From contig NZ_JXLE01000008.1 of the NCBI RefSeq assembly GCF_001886265.1, positions 62,001 through 126,000 of the forward strand: a stretch of 64,000 nt of DNA, read 5' to 3'. Source of the stretch: Enterococcus thailandicus (lineage in GTDB: Bacteria > Bacillota > Bacilli > Lactobacillales > Enterococcaceae). How positions within the stretch are numbered: the stretch's first letter is position 1; every line of letters begins with the position of its first letter. Positions 36,405-44,551 of the stretch are shown piece after piece. The notes beneath the pieces are model-generated. The model saw nothing but the letters and a program-made list of their open reading frames with translations. It searched no databases and was not told where the DNA came from. Position numbers and translations under genes: made by a program.

Positions 36405-37415
36405 ATGAAAAAAATCGCAGTTTTAGGTCCAGGTTCTTGGGGGACTGCCTTAGCGCAGACCTTAGCAGAAAATGGTCATGATGTTCGAATTTGGGGAAAC
36501 GTTCCTGAACAAATTGATGAAATCAATAACTATCATACCAACAAACATTTTTTACCAGACTTGCAAATTCCTGAATCAATTGTCGGATATAAAGAATTAG
36601 CGGAAGCTGTTGATGGCGCCGATGCTGTGTTATTCGTTGTCCCAACAAAAGCGATTCGTTCAGTTGCACAAGAATTGTTAGAAAAAATGAATACGAAACC
36701 AATCATCATTCATGCAAGTAAAGGTCTGGAACAAGGGACACACAAACGTATTTCAGAAGTGATTGCAGAAGAGCTTCCAGAAGAAAAACGCCAAGCAATC
36801 GTTGTTCTTTCTGGTCCAAGTCATGCAGAAGAAGTTGCTGTTCATGATATCACGACAATTACGGCTGCAAGTATTGATCAAAAAGCAGCAGAATTTGTTC
36901 AAGATTTATTTATGAACGATTATTTCCGAATCTATACAAATAACGATGTGATTGGTGTAGAAACAGGTGCTGCATTAAAAAACATTATCGCGATTGGCGC
37001 TGGTGCTATCCATGGGCTAGGATTTGGTGATGACGCAAAAGCGGCTATCATGACTCGCGGCTTAGCTGAAATCAGTCGTCTGGGTGTAGCTATGGGTGCT
37101 AACCCACTGACATTTATCGGTTTGAGCGGTGTCGGTGACTTGATTGTTACTTGTACAAGTGTTCATTCTCGTAACTGGCGTGCAGGAAACTTATTAGGAC
37201 AAGGGCATAAATTACCTGAAGTTCTAGAAAATATGGGGATGGTTGTTGAAGGTGTTTCAACAACGAAAGCCGCTGTTGAACTAGCTAAGCAATTAAACGT
37301 GGAAATGCCAATCACTGAAACCATCTATAGTGTGTTATATGAAGATAAAGATATCAAGCAAGCTGCAAAAGACATCATGTTGCGCGATGGTAAAACAGAA
37401 AATGAATTTATGTAA
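36405..37415 (+). CDS. gpsA: Glycerol-3-phosphate dehydrogenase [NAD(P)+]
   Basis: Reduces dihydroxyacetone phosphate to sn-glycerol-3-phosphate, needed for phospholipids and here also for CDP-glycerol via TagD. The Rossmann motif [12 protein letters not shown] is at the N-terminus. Substrate and catalytic segments include [48 protein letters not shown] with the catalytic Lys, and [11 protein letters not shown]. The 336 aa are full length. ATG 36405 follows AAAGGAAG. No terminator separates it from the teichoic genes, so it may be cotranscribed; a strong terminator follows it. Confidence 0.96.
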   Translation: MKKIAVLGPGSWGTALAQTLAENGHDVRIWGNVPEQIDEINNYHTNKHFLPDLQIPESIVGYKELAEAVDGADAVLFVVPTKAIRSVAQELLEKMNTKPIIIHASKGLEQGTHKRISEVIAEELPEEKRQAIVVLSGPSHAEEVAVHDITTITAASIDQKAAEFVQDLFMNDYFRIYTNNDVIGVETGAALKNIIAIGAGAIHGLGFGDDAKAAIMTRGLAEISRLGVAMGANPLTFIGLSGVGDLIVTCTSVHSRNWRAGNLLGQGHKLPEVLENMGMVVEGVSTTKAAVELAKQLNVEMPITETIYSVLYEDKDIKQAAKDIMLRDGKTENEFM

Positions 37416-37421
37416 ATATTT

Positions 37422-37466
37422 AAAAAAAGTAGAACAAAACGATTCCCGTTTTGTTCTACTTTTTTA
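37422..37466 (+). terminator. Terminator after gpsA, end of the teichoic acid cluster
   Basis: AAAAAAGTAGAACAAAACG pairs with CGTTTTGTTCTACTTTTTT, a near-perfect 19-bp stem ending in a T-run. Confidence 0.93.
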
Positions 37467-37509
37467 CTGAGTATAAAACCGAAAGAAAGTAGGCTTCCTA
37501 TTTTACCTC

Positions 37510-37518
37510 TGCTATAAT
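37510..37518 (+). promoter_or_regulatory. Extended -10 promoter of galU
   Basis: TGCTATAAT is a perfect extended -10 (TGnTATAAT), 57 bp upstream of the galU start. No good -35 is seen. Confidence 0.55.
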
Positions 37519-37574
37519 ATTTGAATGAGAACTCTATTTTAAATGGATGATTGTGAGAAAGGAACGAACAAATC

Positions 37575-38450
37575 ATGACAAAAGTTAGAAAAGCTGTGAT
37601 TCCAGCAGCAGGATTAGGCACACGTTTTTTACCTGCCACAAAAGCGATGGCAAAGGAAATGTTGCCAATCGTTGATAAGCCAACGATTCAGTTTATTGTT
37701 GAGGAGGCTTTGGCTTCAGGGATCGAAGATATTTTAATTGTTACCGGAAAAGCAAAGCGACCAATTGAAGACCACTTTGATTCAAATGTTGAATTGGAAA
37801 CAAACTTACGTGAAAAAGAAAAAAATGAATTATTGAAATTAGTCGAAGAAACGACAGACGTTAATTTACACTTCATCCGTCAATCTCATCCAAAAGGTTT
37901 AGGTCATGCTGTATTACAGGCGAAAGCTTTCGTAGGAGATGAACCTTTTATTGTGATGCTGGGGGACGATTTAATGGTGGATGATGTACCTTTGACAAAA
38001 CAATTGATGAATGATTACGAACAAACAACATCTTCAACAATCGCTGTTATGAGTGTTCCGCATGAAGATACATCGAAATATGGCATTATCAATCCTGGTG
38101 AAATTGTTTCCGATGATGTTTACAGTGTGAAAGATTTTGTGGAGAAACCAGATCCAGCAGACGCACCAAGTAATTTGGCTATTATTGGACGCTATCTGTT
38201 AAATCCAGAAATCTTTACTATCTTGGAAACACAAAAACCTGGTGCGGGTAACGAGATTCAGTTGACGGATGCGATTGATGAACTGAACAAAAGTCAACGT
38301 GTATTTGCACATGAATTTAAAGGTACACGCTATGATGTTGGAGATAAGTTTGGCTACATGAAAACGAGTATCGAATATGGATTGCAGCATCCAGAAATTG
38401 GTGAAACGCTAAAAGAATATCTGATTGAATTAGGAAAAGAATTAAAGTAA
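37575..38450 (+). CDS. galU: UTP-glucose-1-phosphate uridylyltransferase
   Basis: Makes UDP-glucose from UTP and glucose-1-phosphate. The N-terminal motif [23 protein letters not shown], the second motif [21 protein letters not shown] and [21 protein letters not shown] are all typical GalU. The protein is 291 aa, full length. ATG 37575 is preceded by AAAGGAACG. It has its own promoter after the gpsA terminator. UDP-glucose made here could feed the TagE-like glucosyltransferase and glycolipid anchors. Confidence 0.96.
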   Translation: MTKVRKAVIPAAGLGTRFLPATKAMAKEMLPIVDKPTIQFIVEEALASGIEDILIVTGKAKRPIEDHFDSNVELETNLREKEKNELLKLVEETTDVNLHFIRQSHPKGLGHAVLQAKAFVGDEPFIVMLGDDLMVDDVPLTKQLMNDYEQTTSSTIAVMSVPHEDTSKYGIINPGEIVSDDVYSVKDFVEKPDPADAPSNLAIIGRYLLNPEIFTILETQKPGAGNEIQLTDAIDELNKSQRVFAHEFKGTRYDVGDKFGYMKTSIEYGLQHPEIGETLKEYLIELGKELK

Positions 38451-38473
38451 TTGATCGAGTAATTGATTTGAAG

Positions 38474-38503
38474 TAGAGGCCGGGTTGTTTGGTCTCTATT
38501 TTT
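38474..38503 (+). terminator. Probable terminator of galU
   Basis: TAGAGGCC (38474-38481) pairs, with one G-T pair, with GGTCTCTA (38491-38498), followed by TTTTTA. Confidence 0.6.
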
Positions 38504-38570
38504 ATGTGTTTGGATGATTTGTTTTAGAACTTTGAGTGATAGCAGAGTGGGGGATGATTTTGTTGCGAAG

Positions 38571-38683
38571 TGTTCCCCAAGCAACTACTCGCAATAACTC
38601 TCAACTGTCCAAAAATATGAATGGCTATTTTTGGTAGTTGCGCATTATTTTTTTGGAGCTGACCGCTTGGAGCCGCAACCTTA
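38571..38683 (-). repeat. Dispersed palindromic repeat, copy A2
   Basis: Second unit of a tandem pair (with A1), read on the minus strand. It keeps GGTTGCGGCTCCAAGCGG...CAGCTCC at one end, a central ACCAAAAATAG...TATTTTTGG palindrome, and GGGGAACAC at the other end. It is more diverged than A1. Confidence 0.7.
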
Positions 38684-38690
38684 TCCACGG

Positions 38691-38804
38691 TGTTCCCAAA
38701 ACAACTCCTCCATATAGCTTGCATTCATTTCAAAATATGGAAAACTATTTTGAGTGTTTGCTCGCTATCTTGTCGGAGCTAAACGTTTTGCGCCACAACC
38801 TTTT
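38691..38804 (-). repeat. Dispersed palindromic repeat, copy A1
   Basis: On the minus strand it reads AAAAAGGTTGTGGCGCAAAA, TTTAGCTCCGACAAGATAGC, a central palindrome ACTCAAAATAG...CATATTTTGAAAT, GCAAGCTATAT, and GTTGTTTTGGGAACACCGT. It is closely similar to copy B1 at 50094 and copy C at 55541. Confidence 0.85.
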
Positions 38805-38894
38805 TCTATTTGACAGCTGACTGGTTTGCTATAAAATAGATAGCAGACATCATTTTTACTTAAGATTAGTGGAGGGAAGTGTGGGTGGCTGACG

Positions 38895-39494
38895 TTGTAC
38901 AAGCCGATTGTGATGAACAAACAAGACAAAGCTTTGAAAAAAGTTGCCCGAATGCAGTTACTTGAACTCTTGAATGAAAATCCTGAGTGGTATCATTCTC
39001 AGAAAGTAGCACCTAAAAAAATAAAACAGTTAGCCACACTTTTAGTAGAGAATCAGAAAATAACGAATCGTGTTCCCAAAAAAGAAACAGTAATCAATCC
39101 TCGCTATTTTTTATTACTTCATTTTTTGGGTTTTACCAATAAAGAGGTACAAGAAATCTTATTTCCAACGAAACAAAGTTATTTGCTGTGGAAAGAGGAC
39201 TATGGGTATGACAAATTAAAGAGTACTGCCATTGTGAAAAAGAAACAGTTGTTGATCCAGACGCTGGCAGATCAGTGGCATGTATATGAGCTCGCAGAAC
39301 ATTCAGTGCAAACAGTTAACGATTTTTGGCGAGAACAAAAGGCATTAGCTGAAGCTGGACAGAAAGCTGTGGATGGATTGAGTGTACAAGAAATTAATGA
39401 GATTTTAGGTTTTTATGAAGTGTTGGACGGTATTACTGATTTTTCTCGAATTCAAAAACAGCTAATACTGGAAAAAAAGAATCGTTTTGTCTAA
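38895..39494 (+). CDS. Hypothetical cytoplasmic protein
   Basis: A 199-aa, lysine-rich soluble protein without signal or membrane segment. Mostly alpha-helical in look. The middle part HFLGFTNKEVQEILFPTKQSYLLWKEDYGYDK could form a helix-turn-helix-like unit, followed by a helical tail. I do not recognise the family. The start is uncertain: TTG 38895 lies seven bases after GGTGG, while ATG 38913 (MNKQDKALKKVA) is the first ATG and lacks an obvious ribosome binding site. A promoter at 38810-38837 precedes it. It stands alone on the plus strand. Confidence 0.65.
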   Translation: MYKPIVMNKQDKALKKVARMQLLELLNENPEWYHSQKVAPKKIKQLATLLVENQKITNRVPKKETVINPRYFLLLHFLGFTNKEVQEILFPTKQSYLLWKEDYGYDKLKSTAIVKKKQLLIQTLADQWHVYELAEHSVQTVNDFWREQKALAEAGQKAVDGLSVQEINEILGFYEVLDGITDFSRIQKQLILEKKNRFV

Positions 39495-39654
39495 GGAAGT
39501 GCACGAATCTGTGCTTAAAAGAAGCTTTAATTTTTGCTTAAATGTACAAAAATAGAACGATATTAAAGAAGAAACGTTAACAATTTTTTTGAATTAGTAG
39601 TAAACTAGTGAAGAGTTTTTGTCGAACGGAATTTAAATAGAAGGTGTGAAGTTC

Positions 39655-40014
39655 ATGGAGAAACTAATAGCAATCGCTCAATCATTATTAGATGGACTGA
39701 AGTGGTTACTGGAAGGAAGCAATTGGCTGATTTTATTACCTTTCTTTTGTGTAAGTTTTTATATCATGTTTCAGATGGTCAGACGCAAAGAAAAAGGATT
39801 GATTTTCGTATGGTATTTAGCAACGATTGCACTTGGTAGCTTAATGTTGCAAATAGCAGTTAACATCGAAGTGGCGCTGATCTTTGCAGCCGTTTTGATT
39901 AGTTTATATGTAGTAGTTTGTATCCCTTATCTGGGGCATCGAATGCATTTGATCAAAAAAGGAAAGCATGCGGCTCCGTATCGCTCAGTGAAAGAAGAAA
40001 AAGAGGTTGGATGA
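39655..40014 (+). CDS. Hypothetical membrane protein
   Basis: A 119-aa protein with about three hydrophobic segments (NWLILLPFFCVSFYIMF, LIFVWYLATIALGSLML, VALIFAAVLISLYVVVCIPYL) and a short basic C-terminal tail. No family is recognised. ATG 39655 is preceded by GAAGGTG; the GTG at 39646 overlaps that site and is less likely. It is followed by a terminator whose outer arm includes the end of the gene. Confidence 0.65.
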   Translation: MEKLIAIAQSLLDGLKWLLEGSNWLILLPFFCVSFYIMFQMVRRKEKGLIFVWYLATIALGSLMLQIAVNIEVALIFAAVLISLYVVVCIPYLGHRMHLIKKGKHAAPYRSVKEEKEVG

Positions 40015-40086
40015 GTAGTCTATTCCAAAAGTTAGATGTTTGATCTAACTTTTGGGTGTACTATGTTGACTCCAGCCTCTTTTTTA
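40001..40086 (+). terminator. Terminator after the 39655 membrane protein gene
   Basis: AGAGGTTGGA near the gene end pairs with TCCAGCCTCT (one G-T pair), followed by a T-run. An inner hairpin AAAAGTTAGAT/ATCTAACTTTT (40027-40053) is also present. Confidence 0.65.
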
Positions 40087-40320
40087 GTCATTTTGTAGGT
40101 GAGTGTATGTGAATGAAATTTATTTAATTAAATTTTGACTGCTTGTTATTTGAAAAAGTGTTATGATAAAGGCTTTGTAACGGCTGATAAGCTAGTAAAA
40201 ACAGTATATAATAACAAGATTATAATTATGAAAAGATAACGTGCTCTTGTTTTTTTTAGATTCACCTCTTGCACTCAGCAAATAGTTTCCTTACAATGGT
40301 GACAGATAGAAACAGCTGAA
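40087..40320. other. AT-rich gene-free stretch
   Basis: No gene recognised. TATAAT-like sequences occur at 40207-40212 and 40221-40226 but without a matching -35. The only short frames are below ten codons. Confidence 0.4.
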
Positions 40321-40444
40321 TAAAAAAAAGGCTCCCTACTTCTTAGTTGGCGCTAAGAAGCAGGGAATGACTTGTCAGTACGCGCTGACCAATCATTTTG
40401 CCATAGTCAATGCAGTGCATCGACCTTTTTTATTGTACCTAATC
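40321..40444. ncRNA. Unrecognised three-hairpin structured element flanked by A- and T-runs
   Basis: Three consecutive stems: CCCTACTTCTTAG/CTAAGAAGCAGGG (about 40335-40366), AATGACTTGTCAG/CTGACCAATCATT (40367-40399, mismatched middle) and GTCAATGCA/TGCATCGAC (40408-40426). The whole is bounded by AAAAAAAAGG on the left and CCTTTTTT on the right. Read on either strand, the last stem is followed by a T-run, so it resembles a terminator-ended small RNA in both directions. It matches no RNA family I can name; a T-box core and THF/preQ1-like motifs were looked for and not found. Confidence 0.5.
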
Positions 40445-40510
40445 TAAGGTGAAATTTCTACCCCTATGTAGATTTTTGTGAAGGTTGCACGCTTGTTTAT
40501 TTGCTATGTC

Positions 40511-40546
40511 AAGGTATTGGGCTAGACGCTCAATACCTTTTTTTGT
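40511..40546 (+). terminator. Intrinsic terminator in the leader of the SIS-domain gene
   Basis: AAGGTATTGGGC pairs with GCTCAATACCTT (one bulge/mismatch), followed by seven T. No gene ends here, so it terminates a non-coding transcript or acts as an attenuator 106 bases before the SIS gene. Confidence 0.75.
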
Positions 40547-40651
40547 TGGGGAAAAATAACGACAAGTAAAAATAAGGCGTCAATCACTAATTTGTTGTTT
40601 TCCTTTTGGTGGGCAGCTGTTTCTATTGATTTTGATTCGTGGGGGAGACTA

Positions 40652-41269
40652 ATGAGTTTACGTTATTTTGATTATTATCAGCAGTTGGAAGAAAAACTAC
40701 GAGTAGAAGAACAATTAATGATTCAAGCAGGAACTTGGATTGCTCAGCGGGTAGCTGTAGGGGGACGGTTACAGATTTTTGCTAGTCGAACGTTGGGTGG
40801 CGTTGCTTTTGAATTTTGGGAACAGCTTCCAGAGCTTATTCCTGGAAAGTTGATCAAAAATCCAGCTAATGGTATTTATGAGAGGTTAGAGGGAACCGGA
40901 CAAGCGATTATTGAACAGGTAGATGCCCAGCCGCAAGACATTTTTTTATTGTTGTCAAATGAAGGGCGTAACCCAGCTATTATTGAACTTGCACAGTGGA
41001 TCAAGGAACATGAATATCCATTAATCATCGTGACGGGTTTTGATTTATCCAGAAGTATAAAATCACAGCACAGCAGTGGCTTACGGTTATTTGAGATTGC
41101 AGATTTGGTTTTAGATAATCATGCAAAATTGCATGATACAGTGCTGACTTTACCTGAGTTAGATCCAGCAATTTGTGGAACAGCCTCCATTTCTAGCATG
41201 CTTTTACTTCAGCAGATGCTCTATTTCATTGCTCAGTTTTTACTTCAAAAAGAGACATATTCAGATTAA
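40652..41269 (+). CDS. SIS-domain phosphosugar-binding protein (UPF0309-like)
   Basis: A 205-aa protein with a sugar isomerase (SIS) domain. Phosphosugar-binding and helical segments are visible in LLLSNEGRNPAIIELAQWIKE, IIVTGFDLSRSIKSQHSSGLRLFEIADLVLDN and GTASISSMLLLQQ, which follow the pattern of UPF0309 proteins. It likely binds or isomerises a phosphorylated sugar in the cytoplasm; the substrate is unknown. It is somewhat shorter than usual UPF0309 members (about 240 aa). ATG 40652 follows GGGGGAG; an in-frame ATG at 40592 is not supported. An orphan terminator and a structured element precede it, suggesting leader control. Confidence 0.78.
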   Translation: MSLRYFDYYQQLEEKLRVEEQLMIQAGTWIAQRVAVGGRLQIFASRTLGGVAFEFWEQLPELIPGKLIKNPANGIYERLEGTGQAIIEQVDAQPQDIFLLLSNEGRNPAIIELAQWIKEHEYPLIIVTGFDLSRSIKSQHSSGLRLFEIADLVLDNHAKLHDTVLTLPELDPAICGTASISSMLLLQQMLYFIAQFLLQKETYSD

Positions 41270-41725
41270 GGGATTGTCAGTCAAAGAGTTTTCCACAGTA
41301 ATTAGTGTGGAAAATGGGCAAAAATTCTGTGTTCCACAGCGAGAGAAAGAGTTTTATGAAAAGAAAACGATTTTCTAAGGTGTAAATCCGTGACAAGTAA
41401 TGAATAGTTAGTTATTTTTAGTAGTTAAATAGCTTAAATAATAATGTTTTTATTATATATTCAGTTATTTATTTTGGTGTTTCACAAAAAAGTGTGGATA
41501 ACAGTCGACCAAATGATTGATGTGGATGAATGGCTGATTGAATAAAAGAATAATCCACAAAAAGTTAAGGCCTTCTTATAGACTTTAAAGCAAACCTTTA
41601 ATTGTTTGAAATCTCATTGAAAAGTTAGAATCATTTTGGTATCGTTATCTAAGAAAGTGAAGCGAGATCAACTTGTTATCTTAATAACTGTTGAGAAAAA
41701 ATTAAAGGATAAGTGGGAAAAAAAG
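41270..41725. other. Gene-free region between the SIS gene and the LCP gene
   Basis: Apart from the DnaA-box-like cluster, no gene or clear terminator is seen. AT-rich, with no confident promoter for the LCP gene. Confidence 0.4.
41289..41559. promoter_or_regulatory. Cluster of DnaA-box-like 9-mers
   Basis: The DnaA box is TTATCCACA. This gap holds one exact copy (TGTGGATAA, 41493-41501, minus), four with one mismatch (TTTTCCACA 41289, TGTGGAAAA 41306, TGTGGATGA 41521, TAATCCACA 41551) and one with two mismatches (TGTTCCACA 41330). The two TTTTCCACA copies are inverted and could instead form a hairpin. No origin gene (dnaA, dnaN) is nearby, so a DnaA-titration site or DnaA-controlled promoter is more likely than an origin. 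Confidence 0.45.
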
Positions 41726-42685
41726 ATGAGAAGAGCTGAGAAAAAACGAATGGGCACGGGACGAAAAGTTTTTTTATGGATTTTAAGTATTTTGTTGATT
41801 ATCATTGCGGGGATTGCCGTGTACGCAGGGAAAATTTATTTTGATGTGAAGTCAACAGCGGATAAGACTTATGAAACAGTTGATCGAATTACTGAATCAA
41901 AACGAGATAAAAAAATTGATTATGACGCAGGCGATCCATTCTCAATTTTACTATTAGGTGTGGATACGGGAGACTTTGGTCGAACGGATCAAGGCCGTTC
42001 GGATTCAATTATGGTTGCAACGGTCAATCCACAGAAGAAGACCACGACTTTAGTAAGTATTCCTCGTGATACCTACACGGAAATCGTTGGGCATGGGACA
42101 AGTGATAAAATCAACCATGCATATGCGTTTGGTGGTATGGCAATGTCTATTGCGACAGTTGAGAACATGTTAGATATTCCAATTGATCATTATGCGGAAA
42201 TCAACATGAAAGGAATGCAAGACTTGGTTGATGCAGTTGGTGGCGTTGATGTAAATAATAAATTGACGTTTAGTTATGATGGAACTGATTTTCCAATTGG
42301 TAAACAAACCTTGAATGGCGCAGATGCTGTGAAATATGCACGGATGCGTTACGATGATCCAAAAGGCGATTACGGCCGTCAAGATCGTCAACGTCAGGTG
42401 ATTTCTGGGATCATCAACAAAGTGAAATCAGTCGATACATTGACAAACTATACAAACTTGCTGGAAGCTTTGGGCAATAATGCAACGACAGATGTTTCTT
42501 GGGATACGATTAAAGTGTTAGCGACAAATTATCGTGATGCCTTTTCAACAATTCATTCAGAACAGTTAGCTGGAGATTCATTTACTGGCGATGGCACAAC
42601 TGGAGAAAATGGCATTTCTTATCAACGAGCAAGCAGTGAAGAATTGGCTCGAATCCAAAAAGAATTAAAAGAACAATTGAAATAG
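41726..42685 (+). CDS. LytR-CpsA-Psr (LCP) family cell-wall ligase
   Basis: A 319-aa membrane-anchored LCP protein; the family transfers teichoic acids or polysaccharides from undecaprenyl carriers to peptidoglycan. A basic N-terminus (MRRAEKKRMGTGRK) precedes one helix (VFLWILSILLIIIAGIAVYAG), then the extracytoplasmic LCP domain with LLLGVDTGDFGRTDQGRSDSIMVATV, LVSIPRDTYTEI, AGV-type DAVGGVDV and ARMRYDDPKGDYGRQDRQRQVI. Conserved Asp/Arg residues of the pyrophosphate pocket are in GRSDS, PRDT and RYDDPKGDYGRQ. I start at ATG 41726; the frame is open back to 41636. It could act on the teichoic acid made at 18-37 kb. Confidence 0.92.
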   Translation: MRRAEKKRMGTGRKVFLWILSILLIIIAGIAVYAGKIYFDVKSTADKTYETVDRITESKRDKKIDYDAGDPFSILLLGVDTGDFGRTDQGRSDSIMVATVNPQKKTTTLVSIPRDTYTEIVGHGTSDKINHAYAFGGMAMSIATVENMLDIPIDHYAEINMKGMQDLVDAVGGVDVNNKLTFSYDGTDFPIGKQTLNGADAVKYARMRYDDPKGDYGRQDRQRQVISGIINKVKSVDTLTNYTNLLEALGNNATTDVSWDTIKVLATNYRDAFSTIHSEQLAGDSFTGDGTTGENGISYQRASSEELARIQKELKEQLK

Positions 42686-42709
42686 AATAAATAAAAAGGA
42701 ATTATTAAC

Positions 42710-42754
42710 GAAAAACTCAGAGCAACCTTTTCACTGGTTGCTCTGAGTTTTTTT
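42710..42754. terminator. Terminator after the LCP gene
   Basis: AAAAACTCAGAGCAACC pairs perfectly with GGTTGCTCTGAGTTTTT around an eight-base loop, with T-runs on both strands. Confidence 0.95.
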
Positions 42755-42774
42755 AGCGATAAGCTGGGGAAGAT

Positions 42775-42828
42775 AAAAAAATAAGGGTCGGCTGAAAGGT
42801 TGTTTCCTTTTGTCCAATCCTTATTTTT
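42775..42828 (-). terminator. Terminator of the 56-aa membrane protein gene
   Basis: On the minus strand AAAAATAAGGATTGG pairs imperfectly with CCGACCCTTATTTTTT, with an inner AAAGG...CCTTT stem, ending in T-run. Confidence 0.65.
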
Positions 42829-42841
42829 GTTTGCTGTTAGA

Positions 42842-43012
42842 TTAGATGAGTCCAAAAAATAAAGCGAAAGCAGCCAAGCAAAATGCTTTTGCAAAAGACA
42901 TGATTTTTCGTGGATCCCGAACGATCGTTTTAGCATCAACAAATGCTTCGGAACTTAAAATATAAGAACTCACAATAATCAATAAAATAGCAATTAGTAA
43001 TAGTACTAACAT
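42842..43012 (-). CDS. 56-aa membrane protein
   Basis: A very short gene: ATG at 43012-43010, TAA at 42844-42842. The protein has a leading hydrophobic helix (MLVLLLIAILLIIVSSYIL), a polar loop with KTIVRDPRKIM, and a second helix (FAKAFCLAAFALFFGLI), so it is a two-span membrane hairpin. A good ribosome binding site (GAAGGAGTG) precedes the ATG and a terminator follows. No family is recognised. The ribosome binding site, terminator and clean two-helix pattern make it very likely real despite its size. Confidence 0.72.
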   Translation of the reverse strand: MLVLLLIAILLIIVSSYILSSEAFVDAKTIVRDPRKIMSFAKAFCLAAFALFFGLI

Positions 43013-43130
43013 AACTCTCACTCCTTCAAGTTCTCAGCAGTAGTATAGCATGCTGACCTAGAAGTTGCGAGTTATTTACAATTTCTTAAATAAATTTATA
43101 ACAAAATGGGTAAACGATTTAACATGATTA

Positions 43131-43862
43131 CTATTCAAAATCTTGTTGCCCTTCCTGAAAAATGATTTGTTGATATTGGCGAAAAAAAGTGCCACGACGA
43201 TAATGTTGCTGATGTGTCAAAACCTGTTGGAAGGAACGGACTAACCAGTTTGATTTTGGAAAGAATGGGAAAAATGTTGGACTATTGACTGGCGTGAAGT
43301 CTGTGTAGATCATCAAATGACAAGAAAACGCGAGGCGAATTCTTTTTGTTAAGTTTCGCTTCTTGATTGGAGAAAGAAAACGGAGCTGATTCGTTAACTG
43401 AATCGTTGTTTGAAAAGCTTGTTCTTCAATTAGCTGAATTTGTAATGGGTTAAACCAAATGGTGGTTACTTTTTTTGCAGATTCTAATGGTAGCAAACTT
43501 TGAGTACGAATCGCTGCCGGTAATTTGTAGTGGTTAACGGAAAGAAGTGTGCGCATCGTTTTGAGATACCAGCTTAATTTTAGCTGGTGATGGCTGTCTA
43601 GTAGATAAGTAATGATTTCTTGTGCAGAGCTTGCCACTAACATGCATTCATGCTGAAAAACGATCCAGCAACGCTTGAAGTTTGTGGTTGTGTCTGGAAG
43701 CAGTGCATAAATTTCGATATCTAAAGGAATTTGGTATAAAAAATAAAGTTGTTCTGATTTGGAAAAGGATTCTTTTCTTTCAATAGAAGAAACAAATGCC
43801 GATTCACAATAAATAGTTGTTAAATCATTGATGGTATAACGATTTTTGCAGGATATAATCAT
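43131..43862 (-). CDS. ComK-like competence transcription factor
   Basis: A 243-aa protein without membrane segments that follows the ComK pattern in its middle part. HEC near residue 71, a basic/aromatic LKLSWYLKTMRTLLSVNHYKLPAAI and QSLLPLESAKKVTTIWFNPLQI line up with EKDC...SYAGRK...ISHKPPI and FLFPTLSS...CGWISHVHV of B. subtilis ComK. The C-terminal tail is longer than in Bacillus. ComK binds AT-rich boxes and activates DNA-uptake genes. The similarity is weak and judged by eye. ATG 43862 has GGAGGTAG upstream. It is divergent from a SigX-like sigma gene, which supports a regulatory role. Confidence 0.5.
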   Translation of the reverse strand: MIISCKNRYTINDLTTIYCESAFVSSIERKESFSKSEQLYFLYQIPLDIEIYALLPDTTTNFKRCWIVFQHECMLVASSAQEIITYLLDSHHQLKLSWYLKTMRTLLSVNHYKLPAAIRTQSLLPLESAKKVTTIWFNPLQIQLIEEQAFQTTIQLTNQLRFLSPIKKRNLTKRIRLAFSCHLMIYTDFTPVNSPTFFPFFPKSNWLVRSFQQVLTHQQHYRRGTFFRQYQQIIFQEGQQDFE

Positions 43863-44026
43863 AAACTACCTCCAAGAATAATGTCATAATTCCTCGTGTA
43901 GCTACAGTTTAGCATATGGGGATAGGACAATTTGTGACGAGTAAAAGCTCTTTTTATTTTTTACAGTGAATTCATTTTTTCTTAAGCTGTGGGTACCGGC
44001 CGGAAAAATGGAAAAGGTAGAAAAAG

Positions 44027-44551
44027 ATGGAGCAAAAAGAGTTAGAAGATCTATGTCAGAAATACGAAAAGCTGTATCACAAGGTGGTAATGAAATGTGG
44101 GATTTATCAAAACAATCAGGAATACGAGGAGTATGTTCAATTAGCGCGGATTGCTTTCTTTGAAGTGGTACGGGAATTTGCAACGCAAAAAAGTTTTGAA
44201 GCGGCTTATCCGATAGGTTATTTATTTCAAAAAATTGTCTGGAAAATAAAAGCACATCAACGAAAATTATGGCGCCAGCAAGAAATTTTAGTAGCAGCGA
44301 ATGAGGAAAAAGAGCAACAGTTAATAAGTGGACTTTCTACTGGATCATCTGATTCTTCGTATGAATTCGCAGATCAAAGACTGGCAATGTGTTTTCTTTG
44401 GCACAAACTATCAGTAAAAGAAAAACGATTTTTGGAGTATCGCTTAGAAAAAGCTCGAAGTAGTCACTATCCTGCGCCAGCAAGTAGACAAACATTAGCC
44501 AATTGGCGAAAAAAACTAAAAAAACGGTGGCAGGATGAAAAAATCAACTAA
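44027..44551 (+). CDS. Sigma-70 family factor of the SigX/ComX/SigH type
   Basis: A 174-aa alternative sigma factor. Region 2-like sequence is LCQKYEKLYHKVVMKCGI, YEEYVQLARIAFFEVVREFA and PIGYLFQKIVWKIKAHQRK. The C-terminal region 4-like helix-turn-helix is LSVKEKRFLEYRLEKARSSHYPAPASRQTLANWRKKLKKRW. The small size and the PASRQTLANWRKKL ending resemble SigX/ComX and SigH-like competence sigmas of Lactobacillales. ATG 44027 follows AAAGGTAG. It is divergent from the ComK-like gene and heads an operon of tightly overlapping small genes ending at 45103. Confidence 0.75.
   Translation: MEQKELEDLCQKYEKLYHKVVMKCGIYQNNQEYEEYVQLARIAFFEVVREFATQKSFEAAYPIGYLFQKIVWKIKAHQRKLWRQQEILVAANEEKEQQLISGLSTGSSDSSYEFADQRLAMCFLWHKLSVKEKRFLEYRLEKARSSHYPAPASRQTLANWRKKLKKRWQDEKIN

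Larger units (their letters stand above)
38504..38894. other. Gene-free region made of two repeat units plus a promoter
   Basis: Apart from repeat units A2 and A1, it holds a candidate promoter for the next gene: TTGACA at 38810-38815 and TAAAAT at 38832-38837 with a 16-bp spacer. Short frames inside the repeats are not genes. Confidence 0.6.

Noticed and set aside
38638-38820. 60-codon frame within the repeats
   Set aside because: It lies entirely inside repeat units A1/A2; the same sequence recurs elsewhere without an open frame.
40150-40440. Type I toxin-antitoxin locus of the Fst/par type
   Set aside because: A T-run-flanked structured element suggested it, but no Fst-like hydrophobic peptide frame with ribosome binding site was found on either strand.
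40321-40440. T-box leader
   Set aside because: No AGGGTGG-type antiterminator core, and the downstream gene is not an aminoacyl-tRNA synthetase or amino acid gene.
41289-41559. Chromosomal replication origin
   Set aside because: DnaA-box-like sites alone; no dnaA, dnaN, rpmH or similar origin genes and no AT-rich unwinding element pattern that stands out from the surrounding AT-rich DNA.
43902-44255. 117-codon minus-strand frame across the ComK-SigX intergenic region
   Set aside because: It is antisense to the first part of the sigma gene and covers the divergent promoter region; no ribosome binding site.
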